Of a DNA stretch of 64,000 bases, positions 31,491 through 42,141 are shown piece by piece. The position numbers and the translations under genes are program-made. The DNA is from Hyposmocoma kahamanoa (taxonomy: Eukaryota; Arthropoda; Insecta; Lepidoptera; Cosmopterigidae), in the NCBI RefSeq assembly GCF_003589595.1, contig NW_020653852.1, positions 976,737-1,040,736 on the forward strand. The letters are read 5' to 3'. The notes below the pieces were generated by a model that did no database searches, had not been told where the DNA came from, and worked only from the letters and a program-made list of their open reading frames with translations. Numbering within the stretch: the stretch's first letter is position 1; every line of letters begins with the position of its first letter.

Positions 31491-32036
31491 ATGCCGTCTG
31501 CTAACTAAAATGCCAAAAGTGACAAAATATTTTTTAAGATATCATAAAATAACTGTAACCCAGTTTTAAATATTGAAATTGTTTATGATATTTCAGCTAT
31601 GCATCGATAGGTTAAGTTCCGATAACTCGAACACGTTAACTAATTTTAACTGTTTTTAACATTGACTTACAAATAAATGGACGACGGGTCTAATACAAAA
31701 ACAACGAAAAAAATGTCCCAAGTCAACCTATTTAAACGTAGTGACATGTCAAAGAATATGAAAAAGCTAAAACGTTGAATTTAAATTGTAATGTCATCGC
31801 AGTACTATCTAATTTTGCTTGCTTCGCTGTCAGTTGAACAAACGAAGACTAGAGCGTGAATAACGCTCTGTATACAATTTTAACGCCCTATAAGTTCGGA
31901 CACTTTTTAGCGCGGATCCGACGTCCATATAATTATAAGTCAATGGTTTTTAAAGGATAATTTTGTGCTCTATATTTCGCTGTTTGAATTGGACATTTGA
32001 CCATTTGTCATTTAGCCGAGTTTTGGACGGCAGATT
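31491..32036. repeat. element with TGCCGTC termini, carrying MITE copy 3
   Basis: Left end TGCCGTCTGCTAACT and right end, read from the other strand, TGCCGTCCAAAACT form a short imperfect inverted repeat. The left 170 bp match 6183-6378. Without the nested MITE it is about 250 bp. No target duplication resolved. Confidence 0.5.
31660..31945 (-). mobile_element. 286-bp MITE, copy 3
   Basis: Inverted relative to copies 1 and 2, same 286-bp length, a few more substitutions. Target GTTTTTAA is duplicated exactly at 31652-31659 and 31946-31953. It lies inside the TGCCGTC-ended element. Confidence 0.93.
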
Positions 32037-32172
32037 TGTGTAAAATACTCGTATATATCGTATAAAGTTTATGTTAACATGTTTCCAACTTCGTAACATT
32101 GAAAAGAATTTTGTGTAAGCGTCTTATCTGTAATAATAATAACTTTATTTATTTATTTTTTTCCATTCCACT

Positions 32173-32352
32173 GAGACGAACTGGTGAAATTACAGCCGCA
32201 TGGGACTTGTTAACTTTTGTCTCAGGGTGACGGGCGCAGTGGCCCCTCAGGTATGATTTAAAGCTCTGGGTGGCACTGCAACTGTTATGGACAGGCGTGT
32301 AGCTTACTATCAGACTCACGACTTGTCCGTCCCGTCACTTGATATTATAAAA
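32173..32352 (+). repeat. family R copy (3' two-thirds)
   Basis: GGTGAAATTACAGCCGCATG to CGTCCCGTCACTTGATATTA plus AAAAAG. An 11-base deletion follows GGGCGCAGTGGC. Confidence 0.85.
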
Positions 32353-33118
32353 AGAACAGTACACCCTTCGCATCGGCGGAAGAGGGAGGTCTATTTCTAT
32401 ATACTCTATTACTCAATAATCGTAATTATATGTATATGCTAATAATAATCTAGAATTATCCCTGTAACGGGTTATAGAAATCAACAAAGTATATCCCTGT
32501 AAGGACGTGCATTTTATAACGTATTTCATAAACACTTTTATAAGTCTCGCTTTGAAATGAATAGCTTTTGTTGAAACACATTGAATTTAAGTAAAAATAA
32601 CACCAAATCAATGTTTGTTTGTAAGAAATGACCAGGAAAAGATTTTTATTGAAAAATTTATATATTTTTACGACAACGTTCACAGGTTAGTTCATTACAC
32701 TGCATTTGCTAGAGATGATGTCGATAAATCATTTTCGATATTTTAATGAATAAATGTATAGTGCATTTATACTTAAAGTATGAATTTTAATCATAGGCAA
32801 CGAATTGCTATGTTGGTATTATACCTTTTTTGAAACCTATAAATTAGTGACAATATATGAGTAATGTTTTTTGAAATTGAGTTAAAAATTTATTGAAACT
32901 ACATTTGGAACAAAGTTGTGTATTTTAAGCCTTTAATATAATACAAACTTCGTCGAATCCGTACCCAAACGTCTGTGAATGCGTATCACGTTAGCGTAGG
33001 GCCTGGCCCTGAAGTCCGCCTTACCCTGGTCTTACCGAGGATCCCTGGAACTCCCTGTCTTTCTAGTCAGTAGACAGGGACAGCTTTTTCTGTCCAGCTC
33101 CCATACTTTTTCTACATT
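32353..33118. other. no recognised gene
   Basis: AT-rich to 32940, then a GC-richer block (32950-33110) with GTAGACAGGGACAGCTTTTT, which resembles wording at 33830-33925 (GTCCATACCCAAATCCGGGT, ACAACCAGCTTTTTCT). Possibly two pieces of one unrecognised retroelement. Confidence 0.4.
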
Positions 33119-33536
33119 AGAATAGAATAGAATAGACATTTATTGCAACGCCACAACACATAGATACAAAAAAAAAATATTGATACTACTTAGACAAGCA
33201 AAACAAAACAAAAAGACGTAATAAACAAAATTAAAATAAAATGAAATAAGACAATAACAAACAAAGAGCAAAACAAAAAATACTAAATATAACAACTACA
33301 AATGTTGTACTGTCATGTGTGCGGTTGTGGCGTATGCAAAAGGACTTCATTCAGCTTATGCCACAGCCGCAATTGACTGTGGAGCTGGTTTTCAATGAGC
33401 CCTGAGCTGAGATGAGTGACGGACGTGTGTGTCACAAAATAAAATAAACTACTTAAATAATTGCGTATGTGTTCTTTGTACGTTGTGTTAATGCTGTGTG
33501 TTATATTATAGATCGCAAAAGTACTTAAATATAGCA

Positions 33537-33537
<1 letters not shown>
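33119..33537 (-). mobile_element. LINE 3' UTR, related to 63424-63610
   Basis: Begins with (AATAG)n and CATTTATTGCAACGCCACAA, the complement of a poly(A)-like LINE end. The segment GTGTGCGGTTGTGGCGTATG and ACTGTGGAGCTGGTTTTCAA recur at 63500-63580. No coding part. Confidence 0.55.

Positions 33538-33564
<27 letters not shown>
33538..33564. repeat. (AT)n microsatellite
   Basis: Uninterrupted AT dinucleotide run. Confidence 0.9.
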
Positions 33565-33568
<4 letters not shown>

Positions 33569-34354
33569 TACCTACTGTGTGCGTCATTAGTTTTGATGAC
33601 TCTCTGACCAAACTCTTGGTTATGCGGGAAGGGCTCTATAAGCGGCTGGAAGGACCGGAGGATATCTAACTCATCTTCTACTAGTTCTCCGGGCTAGCGC
33701 CGGATATGCCAGCTAGCGATAATGTACGGATATAGCTTTCAATTTAAAGGGCAACTCACGTGGCGCGCGCACCTCCTCGCCTCGCCGGGGCAGACCAACG
33801 TGTTCGTCCATACAGCTAACCACAAACTTCGGCGAGTCCATACCCAAATCCGGGTCCACAGACACGCCCGTAAAGGCGGGCAGGGCTTTCTCGGGTGAGT
33901 AGATAGGGACAACCAGCTTTTTCTAACCAGTTGAAGCTGACACGGTAAACGCGGTGATTCGATTAAGCCGATGACATAGGTACAGGAGAAATAAAGAAAG
34001 GGCTCGCAGAGAACGCCGTAAAAGGCGCGACGAGCCGCGGCCGGTCACGACTCACGCATTGCACGTGTCACAGCCTCGGGCACACACTTGTACCATTATT
34101 TTAAATTGATGTAGTACACTATAACATGAACGTGTAATATATATTTATCTCGTATTTCAAGGTGTTTGTTATTTTTTTGATTCCACAATTGAATTTGAGT
34201 TATGATGGTAGGTATATTTATATGGAACCAAGCGTCATCTTATCGTTTATTATATTGCGAAGTTACTTTTATAAATAAATTTAAAAAATCAAAATTATGT
34301 CATCTAGGAGCCTGTAACATAAATTCGGTTACCTCAGTTAAGGTTAACTAACTA
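33565..34354. other. GC-richer block then AT-rich DNA, unidentified
   Basis: 33740-34080 is rich in CG (GTGGCGCGCGCACCTCCTCG; AAGGCGCGACGAGCCGCGGC). No open frame, RNA gene or known family could be matched. It may be an untranslated leader of a LINE or a regulatory region. Confidence 0.3.
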
Positions 34355-34535
34355 ACTATCTGCCTTCGTGGCCGCATGTTTACCACGCCACGCAGAGGTC
34401 CCGGGTTCGATTTCCGGGACGAGAGAAATACTTGTATGGCCTACAGTTATTTCTCTAGTGACTTGTAGTGTAATTTGTGGTTGCCTATGTGTGTGTCCGT
34501 GGCACCCGCAATAGAGGGTTTCCCAAGTGGGAGGT
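34355..34535 (+). mobile_element. SINE family S, copy 6
   Basis: CTGCCTTCGTGGCCGCATGT head, intact B box GGTTCGATTTCC, body and GTGTCCGTGGCACCCGCAAT end. Confidence 0.9.
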
Positions 34536-34633
34536 TATGAGTGATTATTTATAAAAAATATATATTTACAACATTTATTTGAAAATTTGGAAGTATATCG
34601 AGACTACCTGGAAGAGCTGCACTATCAGATTAG

Positions 34634-34813
34634 ATTTTTGTCATCCAAGTATGCAAAAGTCGTATAAACAACCTTAACAAGTTTTTGTTTCACTGTTCTT
34701 TGAAACTTCGTAAATGGTGAGTTTTAAATATCAACCGTATTCTATCTTATTATAACTATACATTGGCCTTTAAAAGAATTTGTAGCTTTGTGAAGACGAC
34801 TGTCAATAACAGC
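34634..34813 (+). repeat. repeat family W, copy 1
   Basis: TTGTCATCCAAGTATGC, AAGTTTTTGTTTCACTGTTC, and the end GAAGACGACTGTCAATAACAGC. It matches 63618-63782; the end alone recurs at 62660-62685 and inverted at 19816-19850. The other copies end AACAGCTAG then T. Confidence 0.65.
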
Positions 34814-34989
34814 AAGTTTATTGTTATTCCTCGAATTAATGTATGTCTATCACTATATTTCATAATAGTAATTGTACTTTGTAACATAAATTACGTTGTA
34901 TGTATTATAAATGTACTGTGACGTTAGTCTGAAATGTTGATTTCTTTAAACTAGATACCTTTCAAAGACACTTTTTCTAGGAATTGATA

Positions 34990-35095
34990 TTATTTTTCTG
35001 GATTTAAATCGCGTATATTTGTTTTTTCAAACAAACCAACGTTTCGAGCCCTTTACAGGTCCCATGTTACCGGCGAGTGTCAGTCAAAAAGCCCG
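34990..35095. repeat. repeat family X, copy 2
   Basis: GGATTTAAATCGCGTATATT to TTTCGAGCCCTTTACAGGTC, then diverging from the 25808 copy after about 85 bases. Confidence 0.65.
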
Positions 35096-35194
35096 GAGAA
35101 ATTGTTTCATTTCATATGTGTAACAATCGCGAAAACCTAAGAACTCGATATACAATTTTTCTACTTTGGTCATCGTGCTAAAGAGACTGACTCT

Positions 35195-35345
35195 TCTCTC
35201 TTTGTAAAACTAAACGGATTCTTTGACGGAAGTAGCTGCGCTCAGGTCACTGGTGTCTTCAACAAGGCGCACTAACAGCTCTTGAGTACGGAGTTTCGTC
35301 TGCGGTCCCTAGGGATCCGGAAATTGTATCGCAAAAGACGTATAA
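35195..35345 (-). pseudogene. non-LTR retrotransposon C-terminal fragment
   Basis: Minus-strand fragment with SYFRQRIRLVLQR in one frame and RLVEDTSDLSA in another, the same family as 22140-22321. Frameshifted and short. Confidence 0.5.
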
Positions 35346-35612
35346 CAAACAAACAATGTTAGAAGCTTTGTTAACGACGTCTAATAGCGCATTTTAGTTT
35401 TCGTTCGCCTCTAGTATGATTTTATCGGTAATGCAACTCAATCTCACTTAAATTCCATTTCTGTTTCATTGTTTGAAGTGATTTATATACAATATATACT
35501 TACGAAAAGTGATTGTAGCTAACCACAGCAGTGGCTACGAATCTTTTTTTACATATTCTACATAGTCTTTTTAGCTGTTTGGCTTAAGGTTGACATTCTA
35601 AATTTAAATAAA

Positions 35613-36237
35613 ATAAAGCGGCAGATATTCAAACCATATTTGTATTGCAAAAACGAGCGATTCGTTCTGTGTACCGTCTAGGCTCTCGGGTTTCTCTCAC
35701 AGAAAACTTTAAGGAGACTGGTATCATGACTGTGGCATCACAGTACGTTTACTCAAATATTTTATATGCCTGTAAAAATATACATAATTTCAATAAGAAA
35801 GAAGATATCCATAATATTAACCTTAGAGCTAAGTCCAAACTCATGGTACCACGGTTTCGTTTAACCAAGGTAAACAACTCTTTTATGGGGAACTGTATAC
35901 GTTTTTACAATAAGATTCCGGAGCATATATTAAGTTTATCATTTCCTAAGTTTAAAAACTACATTAAAAATATTTTGATCGAAAAATCATATTACAAAAT
36001 TGAAGACTACGTGTTAGATAAAGATGTATGGAAAGACGACATGGCTCCAGAATCCACACAAATTTGATTCAAAGTGTATTCCATAGCATTTAACTTTATT
36101 TGAAAGGAGCAATCCCTAGAGTTTCTTGCTCGTTCTCTCAGGGAGGTCAGCGTAGTGAACGAGCAGTAGCTTAAAAGTGACGTTTTCAAGTGTAAATTTA
36201 TTTTACCTATGAAATAAATAATCTTTGACTTTGACTT
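35613..36237 (+). mobile_element. 5'-truncated LINE, best-preserved copy of the 2121 family
   Basis: The frame is open from AADIQTIFVLQKRAIRSVYR through NINLRAKSKLMVPRFRL to DDMAPESTQI and a TGA, about 150 codons, with no stop where the 2121 copy has one. The RT catalytic motifs lie upstream and were lost by truncation. Near-identity to 2121-2820 implies recent activity. The 3' UTR ends AATAAATAATCTTTGACTTTGACTT. Confidence 0.88.
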
Positions 36238-37599
36238 GAAATGTACCTAATTGTTTTTGGCGCCTTGTACTTTGTTATTACCGTTTGTTTTCTCTGTGTT
36301 CATTCTCACATTTATTTTCTTTGTTTTAATAAACTGTACGTACATTTCCATTGATTTTGTTCAGTCTTCATTAGCGTTTCTCGCCACCAAAGCCTAAAAT
36401 TCTTCTAACAGAATACCCGTGATTGGCGATGATGACTATCTTATTCTCAAAATATGTACATTTTGATACTACTACATTTAGATGGTAGGGTGCTCAATCA
36501 GGGTAGAACCTGTTTGGGGGAATATCACCGAAGTACCTATGTCTCCTGCGAACCAACCCTGATTGAAGAATAGTGAAAGCCAACACAAACGTAGATAGAT
36601 ATAGGAGACCTGAAGAGCAAAGCAGTTGCGATGTCATGAGTGAATGATATTTATTTGCTTAAACTACGGTTTACAAAACAAGAGTGGTACAAATACGCAA
36701 TAAAACAGTACACATGCTTTACCGATATCGATATGTTAACATTTGGGCAGCTAAACAATTCTAAAAGCAAGCAAGCAAGTCCGTTTAAGTATAAAGGTAA
36801 CATATTATCATATTAAGTTATTGCCATGTCATGATGACGTCTAAAAATATAAATAATATAATAATGTTAAGGATACCTCTGAAGAATTGCCAACTAACAT
36901 CTAACGGATGATGTTGCCATGTTGCCCCTTTATATACCTTCTCAACCTGTGAACCTTCTCATAGTTTGCCGGTGCGTGAACTATAAAAACAATCTATTTT
37001 CCAAAGATACTGCATACGCGTTGCACGTACCTTGTTCAGTATAGTTTACTCCAGAGGAGTGTCGTGCGGGTCACTGTCGTGTCACGTGGAAGTGTGTCGC
37101 AGCGATCGTGCGCACGACCACGACCGTCCAACGCCCGGCGCCCGCGCCGAGTAATGGTCATCTTTCACCATTATGTTTTTCCAACATAATTATAAGTTCC
37201 GCTTAATTGCCCATACAAAGGTAGTTCGACTTTTGTATATAAACTAGCTTTAGTTGTCTTTACGATAATTGAATATATGATCTTCAGTTTACAATAAATT
37301 ACATAAACTTTATGCATACAATCATTATATTGACATAATTATTATTAAATATGTTCCTACATTATTTCACATAACTACATTGACTAAGTTAAATTACGTA
37401 GTACAAAACTTGTACTGGATATTTGTGATTTTTTGAAATGTATCATTTATTACTATTTGTAACGATTCTTGTAATACAATATATTGTATATAATAAAGTA
37501 AAGTTTACAAGATAATAAAATAAATCTAAAATCTAAATCTAAATCTACTTATATATGTTTTTCGTATGTTCGTATTTGACATCTCTCTCACCTGATGGA
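36238..37599. other. mostly unrecognised DNA
   Basis: 36290-36440 has a TTTTAATAAACTG stretch followed by GTGATTGGCGATGATGAC, faintly like an LTR end plus primer site, but no second LTR is present. 37020-37160 is GC-rich (CGCCCGGCGCCCGCGCCGAG) with no open frame. 37460-37550 is a LINE-type AAATCT tail. Confidence 0.35.
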
Positions 37600-37870
37600 A
37601 AGTGACAATGGGGTCGACGACTGAGCGTGCATACTGATTATGGCTTGCCTATTAACTCTCGCTTTGATAATTTCCAAGTTATAGTCATCAGGGAACAAGT
37701 TCGCATGCAGGGAATTACACTCCACAATCGTACGCCATTTAAATTTGGAAGCATAACGTTTGGTGCGAATTCTTGAATATCCACAACATTAGGAGTAGAA
37801 TACCAGCCTACATCAAATTCCCTGATGATAAAAAGGGATAGGTAAATTAAATAATGCAATTCCATCGCAC
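37600..37870 (-). pseudogene. jockey-like LINE C-terminal relic
   Basis: Minus strand keeps RTKRYASKFKWRT-like wording and CNSLHANLFPDDYNL, the LINE end 'RLWNSLP..LFP..YNL..FK..V'. Frames are broken. The same family is at 44040-44260 and 56837-57160. Confidence 0.6.
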
Positions 37871-38125
37871 ACACTTTGCGATTTCATAATCCTGTACAAT
37901 ACATAGCAGGCGACTTTAAGATCGTTTTCAAGACACTGCAGCTTCTTCTACTAACTCCGAGTCACCGATAAGCACCTTGACGCGTTTTTCATTATAATCC
38001 ATGGTGGCCAATAGGTATTTGGTAGATCTATCCCGTAGCTGGTAACAATATTCCATACACAACCGGATTTGTGCTTAGTATAGTTATATACAAATTATAA
38101 ATAGATTAACATGGCATTACACGAA
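37871..38125. other. no recognised feature
   Basis: No gene or repeat supported. Confidence 0.4.
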
Positions 38126-38232
38126 ATAAATAGCATTACGCAGGCAGGGAATGGAATTCCTTCTGTTCCCGAGCACATACGATCTGAATTTCTTTAAGAT
38201 GCTATTGAATATGCATTGTAATAGCCGTCTTT
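38126..38232 (+). pseudogene. LINE C-terminal sliver
   Basis: AGGGAATGGAATTCCTTCTG encodes GNGIPSVPEHIRSEFL, a typical 'WNGIP..I' LINE end. Very short and decayed. Confidence 0.4.
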
Positions 38233-39600
38233 GCTCCAAGGCTAGGTAGTGATCAAGAGATTAATATAAAAATACACTAAATAAATTTTTCATTTTTGAC
38301 TCATTGTAGTTAAAGATGGAATATTTCATTGATGGACACACCCTGAGTTCTGGGCCACAGTAGTGTAATATATGTCATCGATACGATAAGAAGAAGAAAA
38401 AGAAGCCGGAGGTGTCGAGGAAAGTTTCTTAGCGAGGATCCCGAGCTAGCAAAAGTCACAAGTACCGTGACGCGCGAAGGTTTTCGTATTTCAGTAATTT
38501 TATTCATGGATGTGGGATGAGGCCACAGTGTCGACAAAGGACGGAAAGCTAGCTCTGGAGCTGGCTGATCTTCTTGAAGAAACTGGCTATTGTGCGACAG
38601 AAGCCAGTGAAATCACCGGTGACAACCGGTGTTTTAGCAATGGTAAAGGTTCAGAATATGGGGCTATTGCTGCGTGTCGGGATAGCTAACCTCTTATGCA
38701 AGAGAGATCCATAAATAAATAATTATAAAAAATAGTAAATGTCTTGAAAAAAACATCGTAAAAACTTTAGTTCCCGATTTTTTCAAGACAAAAAATGTCG
38801 AAATACGATTAACCGTCTCACATATTGGATCTCAATTCGGAGTAAGGAATTCGGGAAGCAGGAAGTAATTTCGATAGGCTTAAAGGGTCTTCGAGCTCGC
38901 ATATACAGGATGAACTGCAAAACGTGGATAACATTCTACGGGGTGACAGCTTTCTTTACAACTTTCACAGCTTTCTTTCTTTACAATAAAAAAAATATTA
39001 GTCTGTACATATTGGGTCACAGAGTATACGGAATTGTGATTGTGAATGGTCAAAGAGCATTTTCTAAATAGGTTTAAAATTAAACATATTCGCTTACTGA
39101 GATGTGTTTGTTAATTCTTGGCGTATTTTGAACCATACGTAGTCCAGACTCCTCTGTAGCTGATCCATAGGTCTATTTGTCGTTTCTTTAATTACTATTA
39201 ATTGTTTGGTCTGGTTTTTATGTATTGCACGTTAAATAACGTAAGGTTTACGGTATTATCAAAAAAGATCTCTGTCTGGATTCTTTATTTCGAATTAAGA
39301 TCCAATATCTCGGACGGCTAATCCTATTGTCACGAAACGTCAATTTATACAAAGATATTAATTATTCCAGCCCCGGACGGCGATGCATTTGTCTCGGAAC
39401 AAATTTTTTGCAATTGCGTTATAATTGAATGCATAACGACTGTAACTAACAGCCGCGGTGCGTTGGAAGTTCACAACCCGACCGATAATGACATTATCTG
39501 GAAATATTAAAAATAATCTTTTAGTAAGACTCTGTTTTAAATCAATTGAAAAACTTACACTTTACAAGGATTCAACGAAATAATAAACAACCAGATGACA
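38233..39600. other. no recognised gene
   Basis: Contains an imperfect hairpin at 38740-38790 (13-bp stems TGTCTTGAAAAAA and complement, 25-base loop). Short open frames lack domains. Composition is mixed; a GC-richer patch is at 39370-39480. Confidence 0.45.
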
Positions 39601-39915
39601 CTACGATGTTGTTGTTTCCATTAAAGCTGGCACTCCCTTGAGTAAATCACTATTCGCAGGACACTGTGAATGCGAGGGCAAGTACAACACACGGAGCCGA
39701 TTTGATCGAACGCCTTCCTTAAAATTTGGATGATCATTCGTTCTTTGAGTGATACGCGGATTTAAAGCAACGAAATCTCGACCATTAATCTTTTGAATTC
39801 TCATTGATATCAAGGTCGGCTCATTTGGAATCGATTCTTTGAAATCGATGCGATCGTCGAGATCTAACGATACGAGACCTATTGAAATCACGATACTGAC
39901 CCGCGGTTCAATGGA
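39601..39915 (-). other. uncharacterised ~104-codon open frame
   Basis: Open from just after a TAA to TAG at 39603-39601. No ATG near its start; the first Met is internal (TLISMRIQKINGRDFVAL). The composition looks like a soluble protein and codons are balanced, rich in TCG/CGA. An AG preceding TATCGTG could be a splice acceptor. I do not recognise any domain. It may be an exon, a decayed gene or chance. Confidence 0.25.
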
Positions 39916-40302
39916 TTATTACATATTTCGAAAAAATGCTCTCAGCTTCGTTGCTTAGTTAACTTTCTAACCTTTTCATAAATTGTTTAGATACTCCGAT
40001 AATGTAGCTAATAAGTTATTCGTCGCCATTGTCGTTGATAATAAAATTGTGAGTTTATTTCTATTAAAAGATTATCACATGGTCTATGGTTTGACTAAGC
40101 GTCAACCCGTGACTATAAAGCGTGTAATCGTTGCAAAATATCGGGAAAATAAAAAGGACTCATGCCGTGATAATAAACCTGCAATTAATGATAATAACGT
40201 TTTAAATGTACAAAACAATAAACGTTGTAATTTTTATTATTGACACACAAACTATGTTTGATAATTTCGAGAAATAATATAAACATGTACAATTAGAAAG
40301 TT
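39916..40302. other. no recognised feature
   Basis: An 86-codon plus frame at 39983-40243 is Lys/Asn-rich, as expected from AT-rich DNA, with no domain. Confidence 0.4.
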
Positions 40303-40745
40303 TCCTCGAGGGCCGTGCCCAGAAGGTTTGCCCTTTGAATAGCTAAACTTATTCTTTGGCGGAAGCAACTGCTAGCCTTGTGGTCAATGGAGGCTTCTAC
40401 TAGGCGATTTGATAGCTCGATCGCTACAATCCCAGCGTAGACACACAGGCTTTCAATCGCAAAACGCACAAAGCTGTAGCAAGGTTGGCGGATTTGAACC
40501 TTTGGCAGTTCTCGTCTGTTTTGGCGACACCGCCTGCGCCGCCCGTACTTGCTAGGGGGCTACAGTACCATGGACCGACAATTATACCATCTTGCCTCTT
40601 ACCATCACTGCGACAGATGACAGTGGGCTCGAGAACTGCCTGTCTCTTGGTGCTGGTGAAGGCCGCCGCTTCGAATACACGAGAGGCCATGGTGGCCAAA
40701 CTCGTCAACAGACTGTTCTTACCCCTAGTCTGAGGCAGGCAGTAA
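40303..40745 (-). pseudogene. non-LTR retrotransposon C-terminal relic
   Basis: Minus strand reads ICRSDGKRQDGIIVGPWYCS (LINE C-terminal SDGKRPDG...W motif), GGAGGVAKTDEN, then after a frameshift SNRLVEASIDHKASSCFRQR and ISLAIQRAN. This is the best copy of the family also at 22140 and 35195. The apparent 133-codon minus frame includes part of the neighbouring R repeat and is not a gene. Confidence 0.7.
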
Positions 40746-40753
40746 TAGTTTTT

Positions 40754-41033
40754 AGTAGCAGTAGAGCTTCTTGTGAAAGAGTTTGTCCAGGGAAGTACTG
40801 CCACCTTACCTGTTTCTGCCGCCAAGACGTAATGTGAGCATTACTGTGTACCGGTTTTGAAGGGTAAGGGTGCTGGTGAAATTACAGGCACATGGGACTT
40901 GTCAACTTATGTCTAAGGGTGACGGGCGCAGTGGTAGTGCCCCTCATATCTTTGCAATTTAAAGCTCTGAACTAAAGGCTTACCACCAGGCTCACGACTT
41001 GTTCGTCTGGTCAATTGGTATCATATAAAACAA
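40754..41033 (+). repeat. family R reference copy, near full length
   Basis: R is a ~285-bp interspersed repeat with about 24 copies in this window, on both strands, often 5' or 3' truncated. Order: head GCAGTAGAGCTTCTTGTGAA; GTTTGTCCAGGGAAGTACTG; TTTCTGCCGCCAAG; a small inverted repeat around GTAATGTGAGCATTACTG; GGTGCTGGTGAAATTACAGG; GGGTGACGGGCGCAGTGG; CTTGCAATTTAAAGCTCTGA-type; GCTTACCACCAGGCTCACGA; CTTGTTCGTC; then GGTATCATATAAAA. It has no tRNA boxes and no coding frame. The A-rich 3' end suggests a retroposon, but ends and target duplications need a consensus. This copy lost about 25 bases before GCTTACC. Confidence 0.85.
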
Positions 41034-41296
41034 AGGCAGTTAGTGTGAGGTAGAGACGTGCCGATGTTGACCGAAGGTGGTGCCTGTAGCCTAAAAATCA
41101 TTTAATCAATAACCACGAAATAGTCACGGGTTGACTCAGCAAACGACACGTGGCTATGGAGCGTATAATAACCGTTACGTTAAAATCCATATTTTTTATT
41201 ATTCTGTTGCTGAGCACGGGTTTCTTTAATGAGAGGGCTTATGCCACCATGTTTTCGAGCCGAGAAGATTCTGAAATACAACTTATTTTTGTTCAT

Positions 41297-41524
41297 AATA
41301 ATAATAATAATAATATAATAATAACACACACACTCAACATAGCCCCGCACTAGGGAAACCCTGTGTCGCGGGTGCCATGGACACACATATAGACAACCAC
41401 AAATTACACCCAAACTCACGAGAGAAACAAATGTAGGTTATACAAATATTTCTCCCGGCCCGGGAATCGAACCTGGAACCTCTGCGTGGCAGTCCGGCAT
41501 GGTAACCGTTCGGCCACAGAGTTC
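41297..41524 (-). mobile_element. SINE family S, copy 7, with (ATT)n tail
   Basis: Complement of a full-length S copy: (AAT)n at 41297-41325, GCCCCGCACTAGGGAAACCC, B-box complement GGGAATCGAACC, GTTCGGCCACAGAGTT. One of the cleanest copies. Confidence 0.92.
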
Positions 41525-42068
41525 AATGACGTAAGGTCATGCTCAGACTCGAACACGTATCCTCGCTATCACTGCTAACATTACAGGGCTTTCTTTTTAT
41601 CAGTGAAAGGTTGAAGGTTGAAGCTTTTACACGAAAAGCTTAGTCCTAAGCCGCGGGAGAATTTGCGAAAAAGAAAGAAAGCTATTCATGTACGTAACAG
41701 TCTTCCATTCTTGAGTAATTGTCAATGTTACCAGGCGTGAGGCGTCCGCAAAAAACTCACATAATAAGGGGCGTACCTCACGGATATATAAGTGCGGTTA
41801 ACATTAGGCCAAGTGTACCGATAGCAAAAAAGGAGGAACAGCTTAATACTTAGTTCATCGTGACAGCTTATTGCAACTTATTGTAGGTTGTTAAGAAATT
41901 ACAAAGTCGTGTTAAAGCGCTGATGCTTGAACTAGGTTAGAAACTATGTAACTTGGTTAACTTAATCAGTGCTTGGATGAGCTTAGTACTCAAGTTTAAT
42001 AATTGTGTAACATTGTTGTAATTTGCCACGATACGCCTCGCAGCACTATCTAAGTAAAACCTATAAAA
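41525..42068. other. no recognised feature
   Basis: No gene or repeat supported; 41605-41645 has a short internal complementarity (AAGCTTTTACACGAAAAGCTT). Confidence 0.45.
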
Positions 42069-42141
42069 GCGGTGATAGCTCAGTGGGAGAACGGTTGAAT
42101 TATCAATAGAGAGGTCGACGCTTCGAATCCCCGTTCAGGCA
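42069..42141 (+). mobile_element. tRNA-like pseudogene/SINE head, family T3, copy 1
   Basis: GCGGTGATAGCTCAGTGGGA resembles a tRNA 5' half with A box, and GCTTCGAATCCCCGTT the B box. Acceptor strands do not pair, so it is not a functional tRNA. Relatives are at 48529, 48781 (minus) and 52001. Confidence 0.65.

Noticed and set aside
36240..36440. Solo LTR plus primer-binding site
   Set aside because: TTTTAATAAACTG and ATTGGCGATGATGAC are suggestive, but no second LTR, TG...CA ends or target duplication were found.
36980..37050. Core promoter: TATAAAA at 36982 and TCAGT at 37036
   Set aside because: The spacing of about 55 bases does not fit a TATA-initiator pair, and there is no gene downstream.
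40424..40825. 133-codon minus-strand frame and overlapping plus-strand frames
   Set aside because: The minus frame is a decayed LINE C-terminus running into a family R repeat; the plus frames are its antisense. Not a host gene.
42069..42141. Functional tRNA gene
   Set aside because: A- and B-box-like words are present, but the acceptor strands do not pair and the same sequence recurs in decayed form at 48529, 48781 and 52001.
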